Below, piece after piece: positions 26,469-35,836 of a stretch of DNA of 64,000 nucleotides. The stretch spans positions 1,838,001 to 1,902,000 of the forward strand of contig NZ_LT627735.1 in NCBI RefSeq assembly GCF_900101765.1. Direction: 5' to 3'. This stretch comes from Nonlabens sp. Hel1_33_55 (GTDB taxonomy: Bacteria > Bacteroidota > Bacteroidia > Flavobacteriales > Flavobacteriaceae). The notes beneath the pieces were generated by a model. It was not told the origin of the DNA. It ran no database searches and saw nothing but the letters and a program-made list of their open reading frames with translations. Each line of letters starts with the position of its first letter. The stretch's first letter is position 1. The translations under genes and the position numbers were made by a program.

Positions 26469-27755
26469 TTATCTCTCAGAAACCTCTTTGAAAGCTCTGT
26501 GAGTTTCTCCAGTATATATTTGACGCGGACGGCCTATAGGCTCTTTATTCTCACGCATTTCTTTCCATTGAGCAATCCAGCCTGGTAATCTACCTAGGGC
26601 AAACATTACTGTAAACATCTCTGTTGGTATATTCATAGCTCGATAAATGATTCCAGAATAGAAATCTACGTTAGGATACAACTTACGATCTACGAAATAG
26701 GAATCTTCAAGAGCTTCCTTTTCAAGTCCTTTAGCTATGTCAAGAATAGGATCCTCTACACCTAAATCCGAAAGTACTTCGTCTGCAGCTTTTTTGATGA
26801 TCTTAGCTCGTGGATCAAAGTTTTTGTAAACTCTATGTCCAAAGCCCATCAAACGGAAAGGATCTTCCTTATCCTTTGCTTTACCCATGTACTTCTTAGT
26901 ATCACCGCCATCTTCTTTAATTGCTTCCAGCATTTCAAGAACCGCTTGGTTGGCACCACCATGAAGTGGTCCCCATAGTGCATTAATACCTGCACTTAAA
27001 CTAGCAAACAAACCGGCATGAGAAGAACCAACGATACGAACTGTACTAGTAGAACAATTCTGTTCGTGGTCTGCATGAAGAATCAATAACTTATCTAGAG
27101 CATTTACTACAGTTGGGTTCAGCTTATATTCAGAGTTAGCTTTTTTAAACATCATCTTCAAAATGTTTTCTACATAACCTAAACTCTCATCTCCATAATC
27201 TAAGGGCTGACCTGTTCTTTTTCTTAATGTCCAAGCAACCAAAACTGGGAATTTCCCAAGAATCTTTACGATCGCTTTATACATCTCCTCTTCACTATCA
27301 ACATTGACTGATGAAGGATTGAAAGCAATCAGAGCACTTGTTAAAGATGACAGTACACCCATGGGATGTGCAGATTTAGGGAATCCGTCTAAGATCTTTT
27401 TTAAATCCTCATCTACATGAGAATTAGCCTTTATATCTCGGTGAAATTTATCTAATTGACTCGCAGTTGGCAATTCACCAAAGATGAGCAAGTAAGACAC
27501 CTCGAGAAAACTTGCCTTCTCTGCCAATTCCTCAATTGAATATCCTCTATATCTTAAAATTCCTTCCTCACCATCTAAAAAGGTAATAGCACTCGTACAA
27601 CTACCAGTATTTTTATAACCTGGATCAATAGTTACAACACCATTAGTGGATCCACGTAAGCTTTTGATATCAATTGCTCTTTCATTCTCTGTTCCTGTGA
27701 TGATGGGAAATTCATATTTTTCTCCATCTATATCCAGTATTGCTTTATCTGCCAT
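26469..27755 (-). CDS. gltA: Citrate synthase
   Basis: A 428-residue citrate synthase that condenses acetyl-CoA and oxaloacetate at the entry to the TCA cycle. It shows HADHEQNCSTSTVR, LWGPLHGGANQAVL (catalytic His region) and GFGHRVYKNFDPRA (second His and Arg), with the catalytic Asp in the following helix region. The length fits the gram-negative hexameric type. It is monocistronic, with a TATTTTTG box at 27778-27785 upstream and a bidirectional terminator downstream. Confidence 0.97.
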   Translation of the reverse strand: MADKAILDIDGEKYEFPIITGTENERAIDIKSLRGSTNGVVTIDPGYKNTGSCTSAITFLDGEEGILRYRGYSIEELAEKASFLEVSYLLIFGELPTASQLDKFHRDIKANSHVDEDLKKILDGFPKSAHPMGVLSSLTSALIAFNPSSVNVDSEEEMYKAIVKILGKFPVLVAWTLRKRTGQPLDYGDESLGYVENILKMMFKKANSEYKLNPTVVNALDKLLILHADHEQNCSTSTVRIVGSSHAGLFASLSAGINALWGPLHGGANQAVLEMLEAIKEDGGDTKKYMGKAKDKEDPFRLMGFGHRVYKNFDPRAKIIKKAADEVLSDLGVEDPILDIAKGLEKEALEDSYFVDRKLYPNVDFYSGIIYRAMNIPTEMFTVMFALGRLPGWIAQWKEMRENKEPIGRPRQIYTGETHRAFKEVSER

Positions 27756-27777
27756 TGTTTTGTCTTTATCGTTCTCT

Positions 27778-27785
27778 CAAAAATA
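27778..27785 (-). promoter_or_regulatory. Candidate -7 box for gltA
   Basis: TATTTTTG on the minus strand matches TAnnTTTG and lies 22 nt before the gltA ATG. The -33 element is not clear. Confidence 0.45.
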
Positions 27786-27917
27786 CGACTGGAAATTATC
27801 AAATTGAAATTATATCAATTGATGTTTCGCACTTTAATATAACATTTAGAAGAAAACTTGCTCACTGCTGGCAAACCTTGTCATATTTATAATTTATTGA
27901 GTTAATTCTTAGTAGTT

Positions 27918-27933
27918 CGCTTTCGCGAAAGCG
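27918..27933. repeat. Palindrome copy 8 (intergenic)
   Basis: A perfect CGCTTTCGCGAAAGCG in the 285-bp gap between gltA and eno, between the eno terminator and the gltA promoter region. Confidence 0.97.
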
Positions 27934-27993
27934 TAATAATCACCAAATCTATTTACATTTAAAAAGCTGGGATCAGTAAGATTTAAGGCAATA

Positions 27994-28021
27994 AAAAAGC
28001 CATCTGAATAGATGGCTTTTT
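27994..28021 (-). terminator. Intrinsic terminator after eno
   Basis: A perfect 12-bp stem (27994-28005 with 28010-28021, loop GAAT) with A/T-tract arms, 20 nt past the eno stop. Confidence 0.9.
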
Positions 28022-28040
28022 GTTTAAGTTTCAAGAGGTT

Positions 28041-29330
28041 TTAGGATATCCTAAAAGCCTTTCTTCCTGGGAAATATGCTGAAGAATTCAACTCTTCCTC
28101 AATACGTAACAACTGATTGTATTTTGCCATACGGTCAGATCTAGAAGCAGATCCAGTTTTTATTTGTCCCGTACTCAAAGCAACTGCAAGGTCTGCAATA
28201 GTATTATCCTCAGTCTCACCACTTCGGTGTGACATTACAGATGTGTAACCAGCCTTGTGAGCCATATTTACAGCAGCGATAGTTTCAGTCAATGTACCTA
28301 TCTGGTTTACCTTGATAAGGATTGAATTAGCAATGTTTTCATTGATCCCACGAGAAAGACGCTCAACATTAGTAACAAATAGATCATCACCAACAAGCTG
28401 AACTTTATCACCAGCAATTTCTGTCAACATTTTCCAGCCATCCCAATCGTTCTCATCCATTCCATCCTCTATCGAGATAATTGGATATTTTGAAGCAAGA
28501 TCTGCAAGGTATATCGCTTGTTCTTTACTGGTTCTTATCACTCCTTTATCACCTTCAAACTTTGTGTAGTCATATTTACCATCCACAAAGAATTCTGCAG
28601 CAGCACAATCCAAGGCAATCATGATCTGTTTTCCTGGTGTGTATCCTGCATTTTTGATAGCAAGTAAAATCGTATCTAGAGCATCCTCAGTACCATCTAA
28701 TGTTGGAGCAAATCCACCTTCATCACCTACAGCGGTACTCAATCCTCTATCGTGTAGCACTTTTTTCAAGTGATGGAAAATTTCCGTTCCCATTTTAAGC
28801 GCCTCGCTAAAAGATTCTGCCTCGACTGGCATTACCATAAATTCCTGAAACGCGATGGGCGCATCACTGTGTGATCCACCATTAATAATATTCATCATTG
28901 GTACTGGAAGCGTCGATGCACTCATACCACCTATATATTTGTATAGAGGCTGGTTCAATTCATTTGCTGCAGCTTTTGCGACAGCTAACGAAACTCCTAG
29001 AATTGCATTGGCACCTAAATTAGCCTTGTTAGCAGTACCATCTAGATCAATCATGGTCTGGTCAATGAAATTTTGCTCAAAAACTGAAACACCGCGCAAT
29101 TCATCAGCAATAGTTTTATTGACATTGTTTACGGCTTTAGAAACACCTTTACCCATAAAGTCACTACCACCATCACGCAGCTCTACTGCCTCATGTTCAC
29201 CTGTAGAAGCTCCAGATGGAACTGCTGCTCTACCCAAAACACCGTTTGCTGTAATTACATCTACCTCTACGGTTGGATTCCCACGGGAATCAAAAATTTG
29301 TCTTGCGTGAACATCTATTATCGTACTCAT
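28041..29330 (-). CDS. eno: Enolase
   Basis: A 429-residue phosphopyruvate hydratase (2-phosphoglycerate to phosphoenolpyruvate). It shows GASTGEHEAVELRDG, GDEGGFAP (catalytic Glu), SIEDGMDENDWDGW (Mg ligand), LVGDDLFVTN and SHRSGETEDNTIADLAVA. Its ATG overlaps the carA stop by 4 nt, so carA-eno is an operon, with the eno terminator 20 nt downstream. Confidence 0.98.
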   Translation of the reverse strand: MSTIIDVHARQIFDSRGNPTVEVDVITANGVLGRAAVPSGASTGEHEAVELRDGGSDFMGKGVSKAVNNVNKTIADELRGVSVFEQNFIDQTMIDLDGTANKANLGANAILGVSLAVAKAAANELNQPLYKYIGGMSASTLPVPMMNIINGGSHSDAPIAFQEFMVMPVEAESFSEALKMGTEIFHHLKKVLHDRGLSTAVGDEGGFAPTLDGTEDALDTILLAIKNAGYTPGKQIMIALDCAAAEFFVDGKYDYTKFEGDKGVIRTSKEQAIYLADLASKYPIISIEDGMDENDWDGWKMLTEIAGDKVQLVGDDLFVTNVERLSRGINENIANSILIKVNQIGTLTETIAAVNMAHKAGYTSVMSHRSGETEDNTIADLAVALSTGQIKTGSASRSDRMAKYNQLLRIEEELNSSAYFPGRKAFRIS

Positions 29331-30445
29331 ATTGCTTGTTTTTTAGTTGATTGAATTAATTCTATAAACTGATCAAAAAGGTAAGTGGCATCATTAGGTC
29401 CTGGACCTGCTTCTGGGTGATATTGAACTGAAAAGCAAGGTTTATTCTTAATTCTGATTCCGGCTACGGTTTGATCATTTAAATGTGTGTGTGTGATTTC
29501 TATATCAGGATTTGATTCTGCGTCTGATTTGTCGATCGCAAAACCATGGTTTTGGGAGGTGATTTCACCTTTACCAGACTGAAGGTTTTTTATAGGATGA
29601 TTTATACCACGATGACCATTATGCATCTTATAGGTTTTAATACCATTTGCTAATGCTATAATTTGATGACCTAGACATATGCCGAAAAACGGTTGATTTT
29701 GATCTAATACTTTTCGCGCAAGCGTTATAGCATCTTTTAATGGCTCTGGATCACCAGGCCCATTGGAAATAAAATAACCATCCGGTTCAAACGCTGCTAA
29801 TTCTTCGTAAGAACTATCATAAGGAAACACTTTGATGTAACAATCACGACTAGCTAGGTTTCTTAAGATATTAGTTTTTATTCCCAAATCCAAGGCAGCA
29901 ATACGATAGGTAGCATCTTCTTTACCGAAGTAATAAGATTCCTTAGTAGAAACCATGGAAGCTAACTCTAAACCTTTCATGGAAGGAGTTTCGGAAAGTT
30001 CTTTTTTGAGAGCATCACGATCGTCGACCCTTGAAGAAACAATTGCATTTTGTGAGCCATGTTCCCTAATGTGTGCGACTAATGCTCTAGTATCAACATC
30101 AGAAATGATGGTGAGATTTTGTTTCTGCAGAAATTCAGCTAAAGATGAAGTTGCTAGTGGTCGCGAGAAATCGTCAGAGAAGTTTTTACAAACTAAGCAA
30201 GCTATCTTAACTGAATTTGATTCTAAGTCTAAATCTGTAGCTCCATAATTTCCTATGTGGGCGTTTGTAGTTACCATGATCTGACCGTAGTAGGATGGAT
30301 CTGTAAAAATCTCTTGGTAGCCTGTGGTGCCTGTATTGAAACAGATCTCGCCTGTTGCTGTACTTTCTGGACCAACCATTTTGCCATGGAAAACGGTACC
30401 GTCATTCAACAGAATGATTGCGTCTTTTTTCTCTAAGTATGCCAT
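29327..30445 (-). CDS. carA: Carbamoyl-phosphate synthase small subunit
   Basis: A 372-residue glutamine amidotransferase subunit supplying ammonia for carbamoyl phosphate in arginine and pyrimidine synthesis. The N-terminal domain (1 to about 150) is followed by a class I GATase with nucleophile Cys in FFGICLGHQ and the His/Glu pair in QYHPEAGPGP. The large-subunit gene carB is not in the window. Its promoter lies inside the rplQ terminator hairpin. A degenerate palindrome, TTTTCGCGCAAGCG, occurs at 29711-29724. Confidence 0.97.
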   Translation of the reverse strand: MAYLEKKDAIILLNDGTVFHGKMVGPESTATGEICFNTGTTGYQEIFTDPSYYGQIMVTTNAHIGNYGATDLDLESNSVKIACLVCKNFSDDFSRPLATSSLAEFLQKQNLTIISDVDTRALVAHIREHGSQNAIVSSRVDDRDALKKELSETPSMKGLELASMVSTKESYYFGKEDATYRIAALDLGIKTNILRNLASRDCYIKVFPYDSSYEELAAFEPDGYFISNGPGDPEPLKDAITLARKVLDQNQPFFGICLGHQIIALANGIKTYKMHNGHRGINHPIKNLQSGKGEITSQNHGFAIDKSDAESNPDIEITHTHLNDQTVAGIRIKNKPCFSVQYHPEAGPGPNDATYLFDQFIELIQSTKKQAI

Positions 30446-30449
30446 ATTT

Positions 30450-30478
30450 CAAAAATAATGATAAAAAAAAAGGATCAA
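30450..30478 (-). promoter_or_regulatory. carA promoter overlapping the rplQ terminator
   Basis: On the minus strand, TTG (30476-30478) and TATTTTTG (30450-30457) are 18 nt apart, a good Bacteroidota promoter. The -7 box ends 4 nt before the carA ATG. The -33 element sits in an arm of the terminator hairpin. Confidence 0.65.
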
Positions 30479-30500
30479 TGCCGAAACATTGATCCTTTTA
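30460..30500 (-). terminator. Intrinsic terminator of the ribosomal supercluster
   Basis: A 13-bp stem (30468-30480 with 30487-30499, loop CCGAAA) followed on the minus strand by a run of T, 24 nt past the rplQ stop. Confidence 0.92.
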
Positions 30501-30523
30501 TAATTCTTTATGAAGTGTGATTT

Positions 30524-31000
30524 TTACTCTTCTTCATTTTTTGCTTCAGTAGTTTCCTTTTTAGGCGCTTCAGCTTTTGCTTTTCCACCACGACGACTAC
30601 GTCTTGTAGTTTTCTTAGCGTCACCACCAGCCTTATATACTTCATTATAATCGACCAACTCGATCAACGCCATATCTGCATTGTCTCCTAGACGGTTACC
30701 TAACTTGATGATTCTAGTATATCCACCTGGACGATCACCTACTTTTGAAGCTACATCTCTAAACAATTCAGTTACTGCCTCTTTACTACGCAATTGCGAG
30801 AAAGTCAAGCGGCGGTTGTGAGTTGTATCAGATTTTGACTTTGTAATAAGTGGCTCCACAAATTGCTTAAGCGCTTTTGCCTTTGCAACCGTTGTATTAA
30901 TACGCTTGTGTTCGATAAGGGAACAAGCCATATTTGAAAGCATTGCCTTACGGTGTGCCGTCTTTCTACTTAAATGATTTACTTTTTTTCCGTGTCTCAT
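30524..31000 (-). CDS. rplQ: 50S ribosomal protein L17
   Basis: A 158-residue L17. The first about 118 residues are the conserved core (MRHGKKVNHLSRKTAHRKAM). Residues about 119-158 are an extra Lys/Ala/Glu-rich tail, common in Bacteroidota L17 and absent from the E. coli protein. Last gene of the alpha operon, directly before the terminator. Confidence 0.97.
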   Translation of the reverse strand: MRHGKKVNHLSRKTAHRKAMLSNMACSLIEHKRINTTVAKAKALKQFVEPLITKSKSDTTHNRRLTFSQLRSKEAVTELFRDVASKVGDRPGGYTRIIKLGNRLGDNADMALIELVDYNEVYKAGGDAKKTTRRSRRGGKAKAEAPKKETTEAKNEEE

Positions 31001-31030
31001 TGTTTCCTATTTCTACAACTAGGTGAAAAC

Positions 31031-32023
31031 CTAGTCACGGTCTAATTTATATTTTGAGAGATCCATACCGAAGTTTAAACCTTTCACATTTACCAACTCT
31101 TCCAATTCAGTCAAAGACTTTTTACCAAAGTTTCTGAACTTCATCAAATCGTTCTTGTTATAAGAAACAAGATCACCAAGAGTTTCAACCTCTGCAGCTT
31201 TCAAACAATTTAGTGCACGAACAGAAAGTTCCATGTCAACTAATTTTGTTTTAAGCAACTGACGCATGTGAAGACTTTCTTCATCATAAGTCTCGGTTTG
31301 AGCTATCTCATCTGCTTCAAGAGTGATTCTCTCATCAGAGAACAGCATAAAATGGTGAATCAACGTCTTGGCAGCTTCAGTTAAAGCGTGCTTAGGATGA
31401 ATACTACCATCAGTGATAATTTCAAAAACTAACTTTTCGTAGTCAGTCTTTTGTTCAACACGGTAGTTTTCAATACTGTATTTCACATTCTTGATTGGAG
31501 TAAAAATACTATCGATAGCAATAGTACCTAATGCTGCTCCGGTATTTTTATTCTCCTCTGCAGGAACGTAACCCCTACCTTTTTCTATTGTCAACTCAAG
31601 ATTCAGGTTAATAGAAGATTCTGTGTTACAAATTACCATTTCTGGATTCAAGACTTGGAAGCCTGAAATATATTTTTGCATATCTCCAGCTGTAAATTGA
31701 TCCTTTCCAGAGAAAGAAACATTAACAACTTCACTATCTACCTCGTCAATCTGACGTCTGAATCTAACTTGTTTGAAGTTTAGGATGATTTCTGTAACAT
31801 CTTCAACCACTCCTTCGATTGTTGAGAACTCGTGATCAACACCTTCAATTCTGATAGATGTTATTGCGAATCCTTCCAATGAAGAAAGTAATACTCTTCT
31901 AAGAGCATTTCCAACGGTCAATCCATATCCTGGTTCTAAAGGTCTGAACTCAAACTTACCTTCAAAATCGGTTGAATCGATCATGATTACTTTATCCGGC
32001 TTTTGGAAATTTAATATTGCCAT
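31031..32023 (-). CDS. rpoA: RNA polymerase alpha subunit
   Basis: A 330-residue alpha subunit. The N-terminal assembly domain (about 1-230; GNALRRVLLSSLEG) nucleates the polymerase, and the C-terminal domain (about 250-325; VRALNCLKAAEVETLGDLV and LRNFGKKSLTELEE-like FRNFGKKSL) contacts UP elements and activators. Located between rpsD and rplQ as in most bacteria. Confidence 0.98.
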   Translation of the reverse strand: MAILNFQKPDKVIMIDSTDFEGKFEFRPLEPGYGLTVGNALRRVLLSSLEGFAITSIRIEGVDHEFSTIEGVVEDVTEIILNFKQVRFRRQIDEVDSEVVNVSFSGKDQFTAGDMQKYISGFQVLNPEMVICNTESSINLNLELTIEKGRGYVPAEENKNTGAALGTIAIDSIFTPIKNVKYSIENYRVEQKTDYEKLVFEIITDGSIHPKHALTEAAKTLIHHFMLFSDERITLEADEIAQTETYDEESLHMRQLLKTKLVDMELSVRALNCLKAAEVETLGDLVSYNKNDLMKFRNFGKKSLTELEELVNVKGLNFGMDLSKYKLDRD

Positions 32024-32043
32024 AAGAATAATGTGGTTAAAAA

Positions 32044-32649
32044 TTATTTAGAATACAATTCAACAATCAGTTGTTCCTTAATGTTTTCAGGAATCTGAAT
32101 TCTTTCTGGAACAGAAACATAAGTACCAGACATACTGGACTTGTTGAATGTAATGAAATCATACACGTGCTCATTGGATGATAATGCATCATCAATGGCT
32201 GTAAGAGATTTTGATTTTTCACGAACGGCGACTACATCGCCAGCTTGTAATTGGTAGGATGGAATATTTACCAACTGACCGTTAACGGTAATGTGTCTGT
32301 GAGAAACGAGTTGTCTTGCACCTCTTCTGGTACGAGCCATTCCCATTCTGTAAACTACATTATCAAGTCTGGATTCTGCAAGTTGAAGTAGGACTTCACC
32401 TGTAATTCCAGAACTACGCACAGCTTTTTCGAACATCAATCGGAATTGCTTTTCTAGAATTCCATAAGTGTACTTAGCTTTTTGCTTTTCCTTAAGTTGT
32501 ACCGCATATTCAGACTCTTTTCCACGTCTTCTTGCGTTACCATGCATTCCTGGAGGATAATTTTTCTTCTCCAGTGCTTTACTAGGGCCAAAAATTGGTT
32601 CTCTGAATCTACGAGCAATTTTTGCCTTAGGACCTCTATATCTTGCCAT
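32044..32649 (-). CDS. rpsD: 30S ribosomal protein S4
   Basis: A 201-residue primary 16S-binding protein with an N-terminal MARYRGPKAKIARRF and an S4 RNA-binding domain (RLDNVVYRMGMARTRRGARQLVSHRHITVNG). No Cys-zinc knuckle is present in the N-terminus. In the alpha operon between rpsK and rpoA. In E. coli S4 is the feedback repressor of this operon; no such site was identified here. Confidence 0.98.
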   Translation of the reverse strand: MARYRGPKAKIARRFREPIFGPSKALEKKNYPPGMHGNARRRGKESEYAVQLKEKQKAKYTYGILEKQFRLMFEKAVRSSGITGEVLLQLAESRLDNVVYRMGMARTRRGARQLVSHRHITVNGQLVNIPSYQLQAGDVVAVREKSKSLTAIDDALSSNEHVYDFITFNKSSMSGTYVSVPERIQIPENIKEQLIVELYSK

Positions 32650-32733
32650 TATAAAATTGTTTAAAAGTGATGTACTGTGAATTCAGGTCTATATCCTTCA
32701 GCAGTCTGATAATCACCAGATATTATTAATTAA

Positions 32734-33123
32734 TTATACTCTTCTTCTCTTTGGAGGACGACATCCATTGTGTGGCAATGGTGTAACATCGATTATCTCT
32801 GTTACTTCAATTCCCGCATTGTGGATAGTTCGTATAGCACTCTCACGTCCATTACCTGGACCTTTTACATAAGCCTTAACTTTTCTAAGACCAGCCTCGT
32901 GAGCTACTTTAGAAGCATCCTCTGCTGCAAGTTGGGCTGCATAAGGAGTGTTCTTTTTTGAACCTCTAAAGCCCATCTTACCAGCAGAAGACCATGAAAT
33001 GACTTCTCCTTTTTTATTTGTAAGCGATACAAGTATATTGTTGAAAGAAGATGAAATATGAGCTTCACCGACGCTCTCAACAATTACTTTACGCTTTTTT
33101 GCTACTGTTTTAGACTTTGCCAT
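32734..33123 (-). CDS. rpsK: 30S ribosomal protein S11
   Basis: A 129-residue platform protein of the small subunit with AHISSSFNNILVSLTN, SAGKMGFRGSKKNTPYAAQ and the C-terminal DVTPLPHNGCRPPKRRRV. It precedes rpsD after an 84-bp gap. Confidence 0.98.
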   Translation of the reverse strand: MAKSKTVAKKRKVIVESVGEAHISSSFNNILVSLTNKKGEVISWSSAGKMGFRGSKKNTPYAAQLAAEDASKVAHEAGLRKVKAYVKGPGNGRESAIRTIHNAGIEVTEIIDVTPLPHNGCRPPKRRRV

Positions 33124-33135
33124 ATCAGTTACTTA

Positions 33136-33510
33136 TTATTTAGTTGCTTTCTTCTTGTTAGCAACAGTCTTACGTTTTCCTTTACGAGTACGAGAGTTAT
33201 TTTTAGTGCGCTGACCTCTTAGTGGAAGTCCAGATCTATGACGAATACCTCTGTAACATCCTATATCCATCAATCGCTTGATGTTAGTTGATGTTTCTGA
33301 ACGTAATTCACCTTCAATAGTAAACTCACCAATAGCATTACGGATCTTACCGATCTCATCATCATCCCATTCGCTTACTTTTTTATCAACACCTACACCG
33401 GTCGACAAAAGTACCTCTTGAGCTCTACTTTTACCTACACCATAGATGTAAGTAAGTGCTATCTCTCCTCTTTTATTTTTAGGTATATCTACCCCTGCAA
33501 TTCTAGCCAT
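33136..33510 (-). CDS. rpsM: 30S ribosomal protein S13
   Basis: A 124-residue head protein of the small subunit contacting tRNA and 50S. It shows MARIAGVDIPKNKRGEIALT and GLPLRGQRTKNNSRTRKGKRK. First of the alpha-operon genes, immediately after rpmJ. Confidence 0.98.
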   Translation of the reverse strand: MARIAGVDIPKNKRGEIALTYIYGVGKSRAQEVLLSTGVGVDKKVSEWDDDEIGKIRNAIGEFTIEGELRSETSTNIKRLMDIGCYRGIRHRSGLPLRGQRTKNNSRTRKGKRKTVANKKKATK

Positions 33511-33513
33511 AGC

Positions 33514-33630
33514 TTAACCTTGTCTTTGTTTAAATTTTGGGTTCTTTTTGTTGATAACGTAAAGACGACCCTTACGGCGTACGATTTTACAATCTGCACT
33601 TCTTTTCTTTATCGATGCTCTAACTTTCAT
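33514..33630 (-). CDS. rpmJ: 50S ribosomal protein L36 (zinc-free form)
   Basis: A 38-residue gene found by translating the gap between rpsM and infA: it starts MKVRASIKKRSADCKIVRRKG and ends PKFKQRQG. Three of the four zinc ligands of the classical C+ form (Cys11, Cys27, His32/33) are replaced, leaving a single Cys14, so it should not bind zinc. It sits 3 nt before rpsM and 1 nt after infA. Confidence 0.97.
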   Translation of the reverse strand: MKVRASIKKRSADCKIVRRKGRLYVINKKNPKFKQRQG

Positions 33631-33631
33631 A

Positions 33632-33847
33632 TCAATATCTATAAGTAATCCTTGCCTTAGTCAAATCGTAAGGACTCATTTCTAATTTAACTTTATCTCC
33701 AGGAAGTAATTTTATATAATGCATGCGCATCTTTCCTGAAATGTGCGCTGTAACAACATGACCATTTTCAAGCTCAACGCGAAACATTGCGTTTGATAAA
33801 GCTTCAATTATCGATCCATCTTGTTCTATCGCTGATTGTTTAGCCAT
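33632..33847 (-). CDS. infA: Translation initiation factor IF-1
   Basis: A 71-residue OB-fold factor that binds the 30S A site (IEQDGSIIEALSNAMFRVELENG; GDKVKLEMSPYDLTKARITYR). Located between secY and rpmJ; adk and map, which sit here in many Firmicutes, are absent. Confidence 0.98.
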   Translation of the reverse strand: MAKQSAIEQDGSIIEALSNAMFRVELENGHVVTAHISGKMRMHYIKLLPGDKVKLEMSPYDLTKARITYRY

Positions 33848-33849
33848 AA

Positions 33850-35184
33850 TTATGCTACTGCTTTTCTGTTTTTCCCGGTCTTAATAAGACCATCGTAATG
33901 TCTGTTCAATAAATATGAATTGATCTGTTGCATGGTATCTATTGCGACACCAACCATAATCAACATAGATGTTCCACCATAAAACAATGCCCATGATTGC
34001 GTAACTCCCATTAGGGAAACAAATGCCGGAACTATTGCTATCAAAGCAAGAAATATAGATCCAGGCAACGTAATCTGCGACATGATTCTATCCAAATATT
34101 CTGATGTTTCAGTTCCTGGACGAATTCCTGGAATAAAACCACCATTTCGCTTCAGATCATCTGACATCTTATTAGTAGGTACTGTTATCGCTGTATAGAA
34201 ATAAGTAAATACAATAATTAATACAGCAAAAACCAAATTATACCAAAAACCAAATATATCACCAAATGCTGTTGCAACTGATGTTGCCCAATCTGACTCC
34301 AATTGACCTAAAGCTTGTGGAACAAACATTAAGGCCTGTGCAAAGATGATAGGCATTACACCTGAAGCATTTAATTTCAATGGAATATATTGTCTTGAAC
34401 CAAATACATTTTTTTCATATCCACCAGAAGCTGTTCTTCTAGCATACTGCACTGGAATTTTTCTCACTGCCATAACGAGCATAATACATGCCAGAATGAC
34501 CAATAGCCAAATTACTATTTCTATAATGATGACAAACGGTCCACCAACACCTTCCCAACGGGATACAAACTCCTGAGCAAATGCTTGAGGAAGTGTCGCA
34601 ATGATACCAACCATGATCAATAAGGAGATACCGTTACCGATTCCTTTATCAGTAATTTTTTCACCTAACCACATAGCAAATACACATCCTGTGACTAAGA
34701 TAATGGTACCTACAACAAGAATTAGTGTTTGATTGTCGATAAGGTAAGCCTCAGGTGGTACACCTAAAGAACCTAAACTCAACAAATAACTAGGAGCCTG
34801 AACCAAACAAATACCGATGGTCAACCATCTTGTAATCTGATTAATTTTACGTCTTCCTGATTCACCTTCCTTTTGTAGCTTCTGTAAATAAGGTACCGCT
34901 ATACCCATTAATTGAACAACAATACTTGCAGATATATAAGGCATAATACCCAAGGCAAATACCGAAGCGTTAGCAAATGCTCCACCTGTAAATGCATTAA
35001 GTATTGAACCAATTCCACCACCTTCAAAGTTGGAAGCAAATCCTGCTAATTTGGTGGAATCGATAAAAGGCAAAACAACTTGAGCACCAAAACGGTACAC
35101 AAGCAGTAAACTGAAAGTCATAAGAATACGATCTTTCAGTTCCTCAATCTTCCAGATATTTTTAATTGTATCAATTAACTTCAT
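33850..35184 (-). CDS. secY: Preprotein translocase subunit SecY
   Basis: A 444-residue, ten-helix inner-membrane channel protein of the Sec translocon. It shows the N-terminal KDRILMTFSLLLVYRFGA, the cytoplasmic loop arginines (ARRTASGG in the C4 loop) and a C-terminal basic tail. In the spc operon after rplO, as usual. Confidence 0.98.
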   Translation of the reverse strand: MKLIDTIKNIWKIEELKDRILMTFSLLLVYRFGAQVVLPFIDSTKLAGFASNFEGGGIGSILNAFTGGAFANASVFALGIMPYISASIVVQLMGIAVPYLQKLQKEGESGRRKINQITRWLTIGICLVQAPSYLLSLGSLGVPPEAYLIDNQTLILVVGTIILVTGCVFAMWLGEKITDKGIGNGISLLIMVGIIATLPQAFAQEFVSRWEGVGGPFVIIIEIVIWLLVILACIMLVMAVRKIPVQYARRTASGGYEKNVFGSRQYIPLKLNASGVMPIIFAQALMFVPQALGQLESDWATSVATAFGDIFGFWYNLVFAVLIIVFTYFYTAITVPTNKMSDDLKRNGGFIPGIRPGTETSEYLDRIMSQITLPGSIFLALIAIVPAFVSLMGVTQSWALFYGGTSMLIMVGVAIDTMQQINSYLLNRHYDGLIKTGKNRKAVA

Positions 35185-35193
35185 TGGGATTGA

Positions 35194-35646
35194 TTATGCA
35201 GTTTCTATTTTACCGCCAGCCTTTTCTATGGCAGCTTTCGCGGAAGCGGTAAACTTATGAGCTGTAATATTTAGAGTAGATTTTAGTTCTCCTCTTCCAA
35301 GAATCTTCACAAGATCATTCTTATTAACAAGTCTTTCTCTTATCAAATCCTCTACAGTTACGGTGTCGCTTAATCTACCTTCAGAGTGATAGGCTTCTAA
35401 GGTATCAAGATTAATACCCTTATAATCCTTACGATTAATATTGGTGAAACCAAACTTAGGTACACGTCTTTGAAGTGGCATTTGACCACCTTCAAAACCA
35501 ATCTTTTTAGAATAACCAGAACGAGACTTAGCTCCTTTATGACCTCTTGTTGCTGTGCCACCTTTACCAGAACCTTGTCCGCGACCAATAATCTTAGCAG
35601 ACTTCTTAACTGAACCTTCAGCAGGTTTTAAATTATCTAGACCCAT
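35194..35646 (-). CDS. rplO: 50S ribosomal protein L15
   Basis: A 150-residue late-assembly 50S protein (GRGQGSGKGGTATRGHKGAKSRSG). A degenerate copy of the window's palindrome, CAGCTTTCGCGGAAGCGG, lies at 35232-35249 and encodes the AASAKA segment; this is the only copy-like sequence within ribosomal coding sequence. Confidence 0.98.
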   Translation of the reverse strand: MGLDNLKPAEGSVKKSAKIIGRGQGSGKGGTATRGHKGAKSRSGYSKKIGFEGGQMPLQRRVPKFGFTNINRKDYKGINLDTLEAYHSEGRLSDTVTVEDLIRERLVNKNDLVKILGRGELKSTLNITAHKFTASAKAAIEKAGGKIETA

Positions 35647-35651
35647 CGTAC

Positions 35652-35831
35652 TTATGCTTTTTCTACAGTAACTAAGTGAGACACCTTTGCAATCATTCCC
35701 ATGACAGCAGGTGAATCATTATGCTCGACTACTTGATTCATTTTGTGCAAACCTAAGGCTTGCAATGTTTTTTTCTGACGTGCGGTGCGATTAATTGCAC
35801 TACGCACTTTCTTGACGTGTAATTTTGCCAT
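35652..35831 (-). CDS. rpmD: 50S ribosomal protein L30
   Basis: A 59-residue protein found by translating the gap between rplO and rpsE: it begins MAKLHVKKVRSAINRTARQ and continues LQALGLHKMNQVVEHND. Start and stop (ATG at 35831, TAA at 35654-35652) fit the operon spacing exactly. Confidence 0.97.
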   Translation of the reverse strand: MAKLHVKKVRSAINRTARQKKTLQALGLHKMNQVVEHNDSPAVMGMIAKVSHLVTVEKA

Positions 35832-35836
35832 GATGC

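Noticed and set aside
28855..29310. Plus-strand ORF of 151 codons
   Set aside because: Antisense shadow of eno, created by the codon bias of the real gene.
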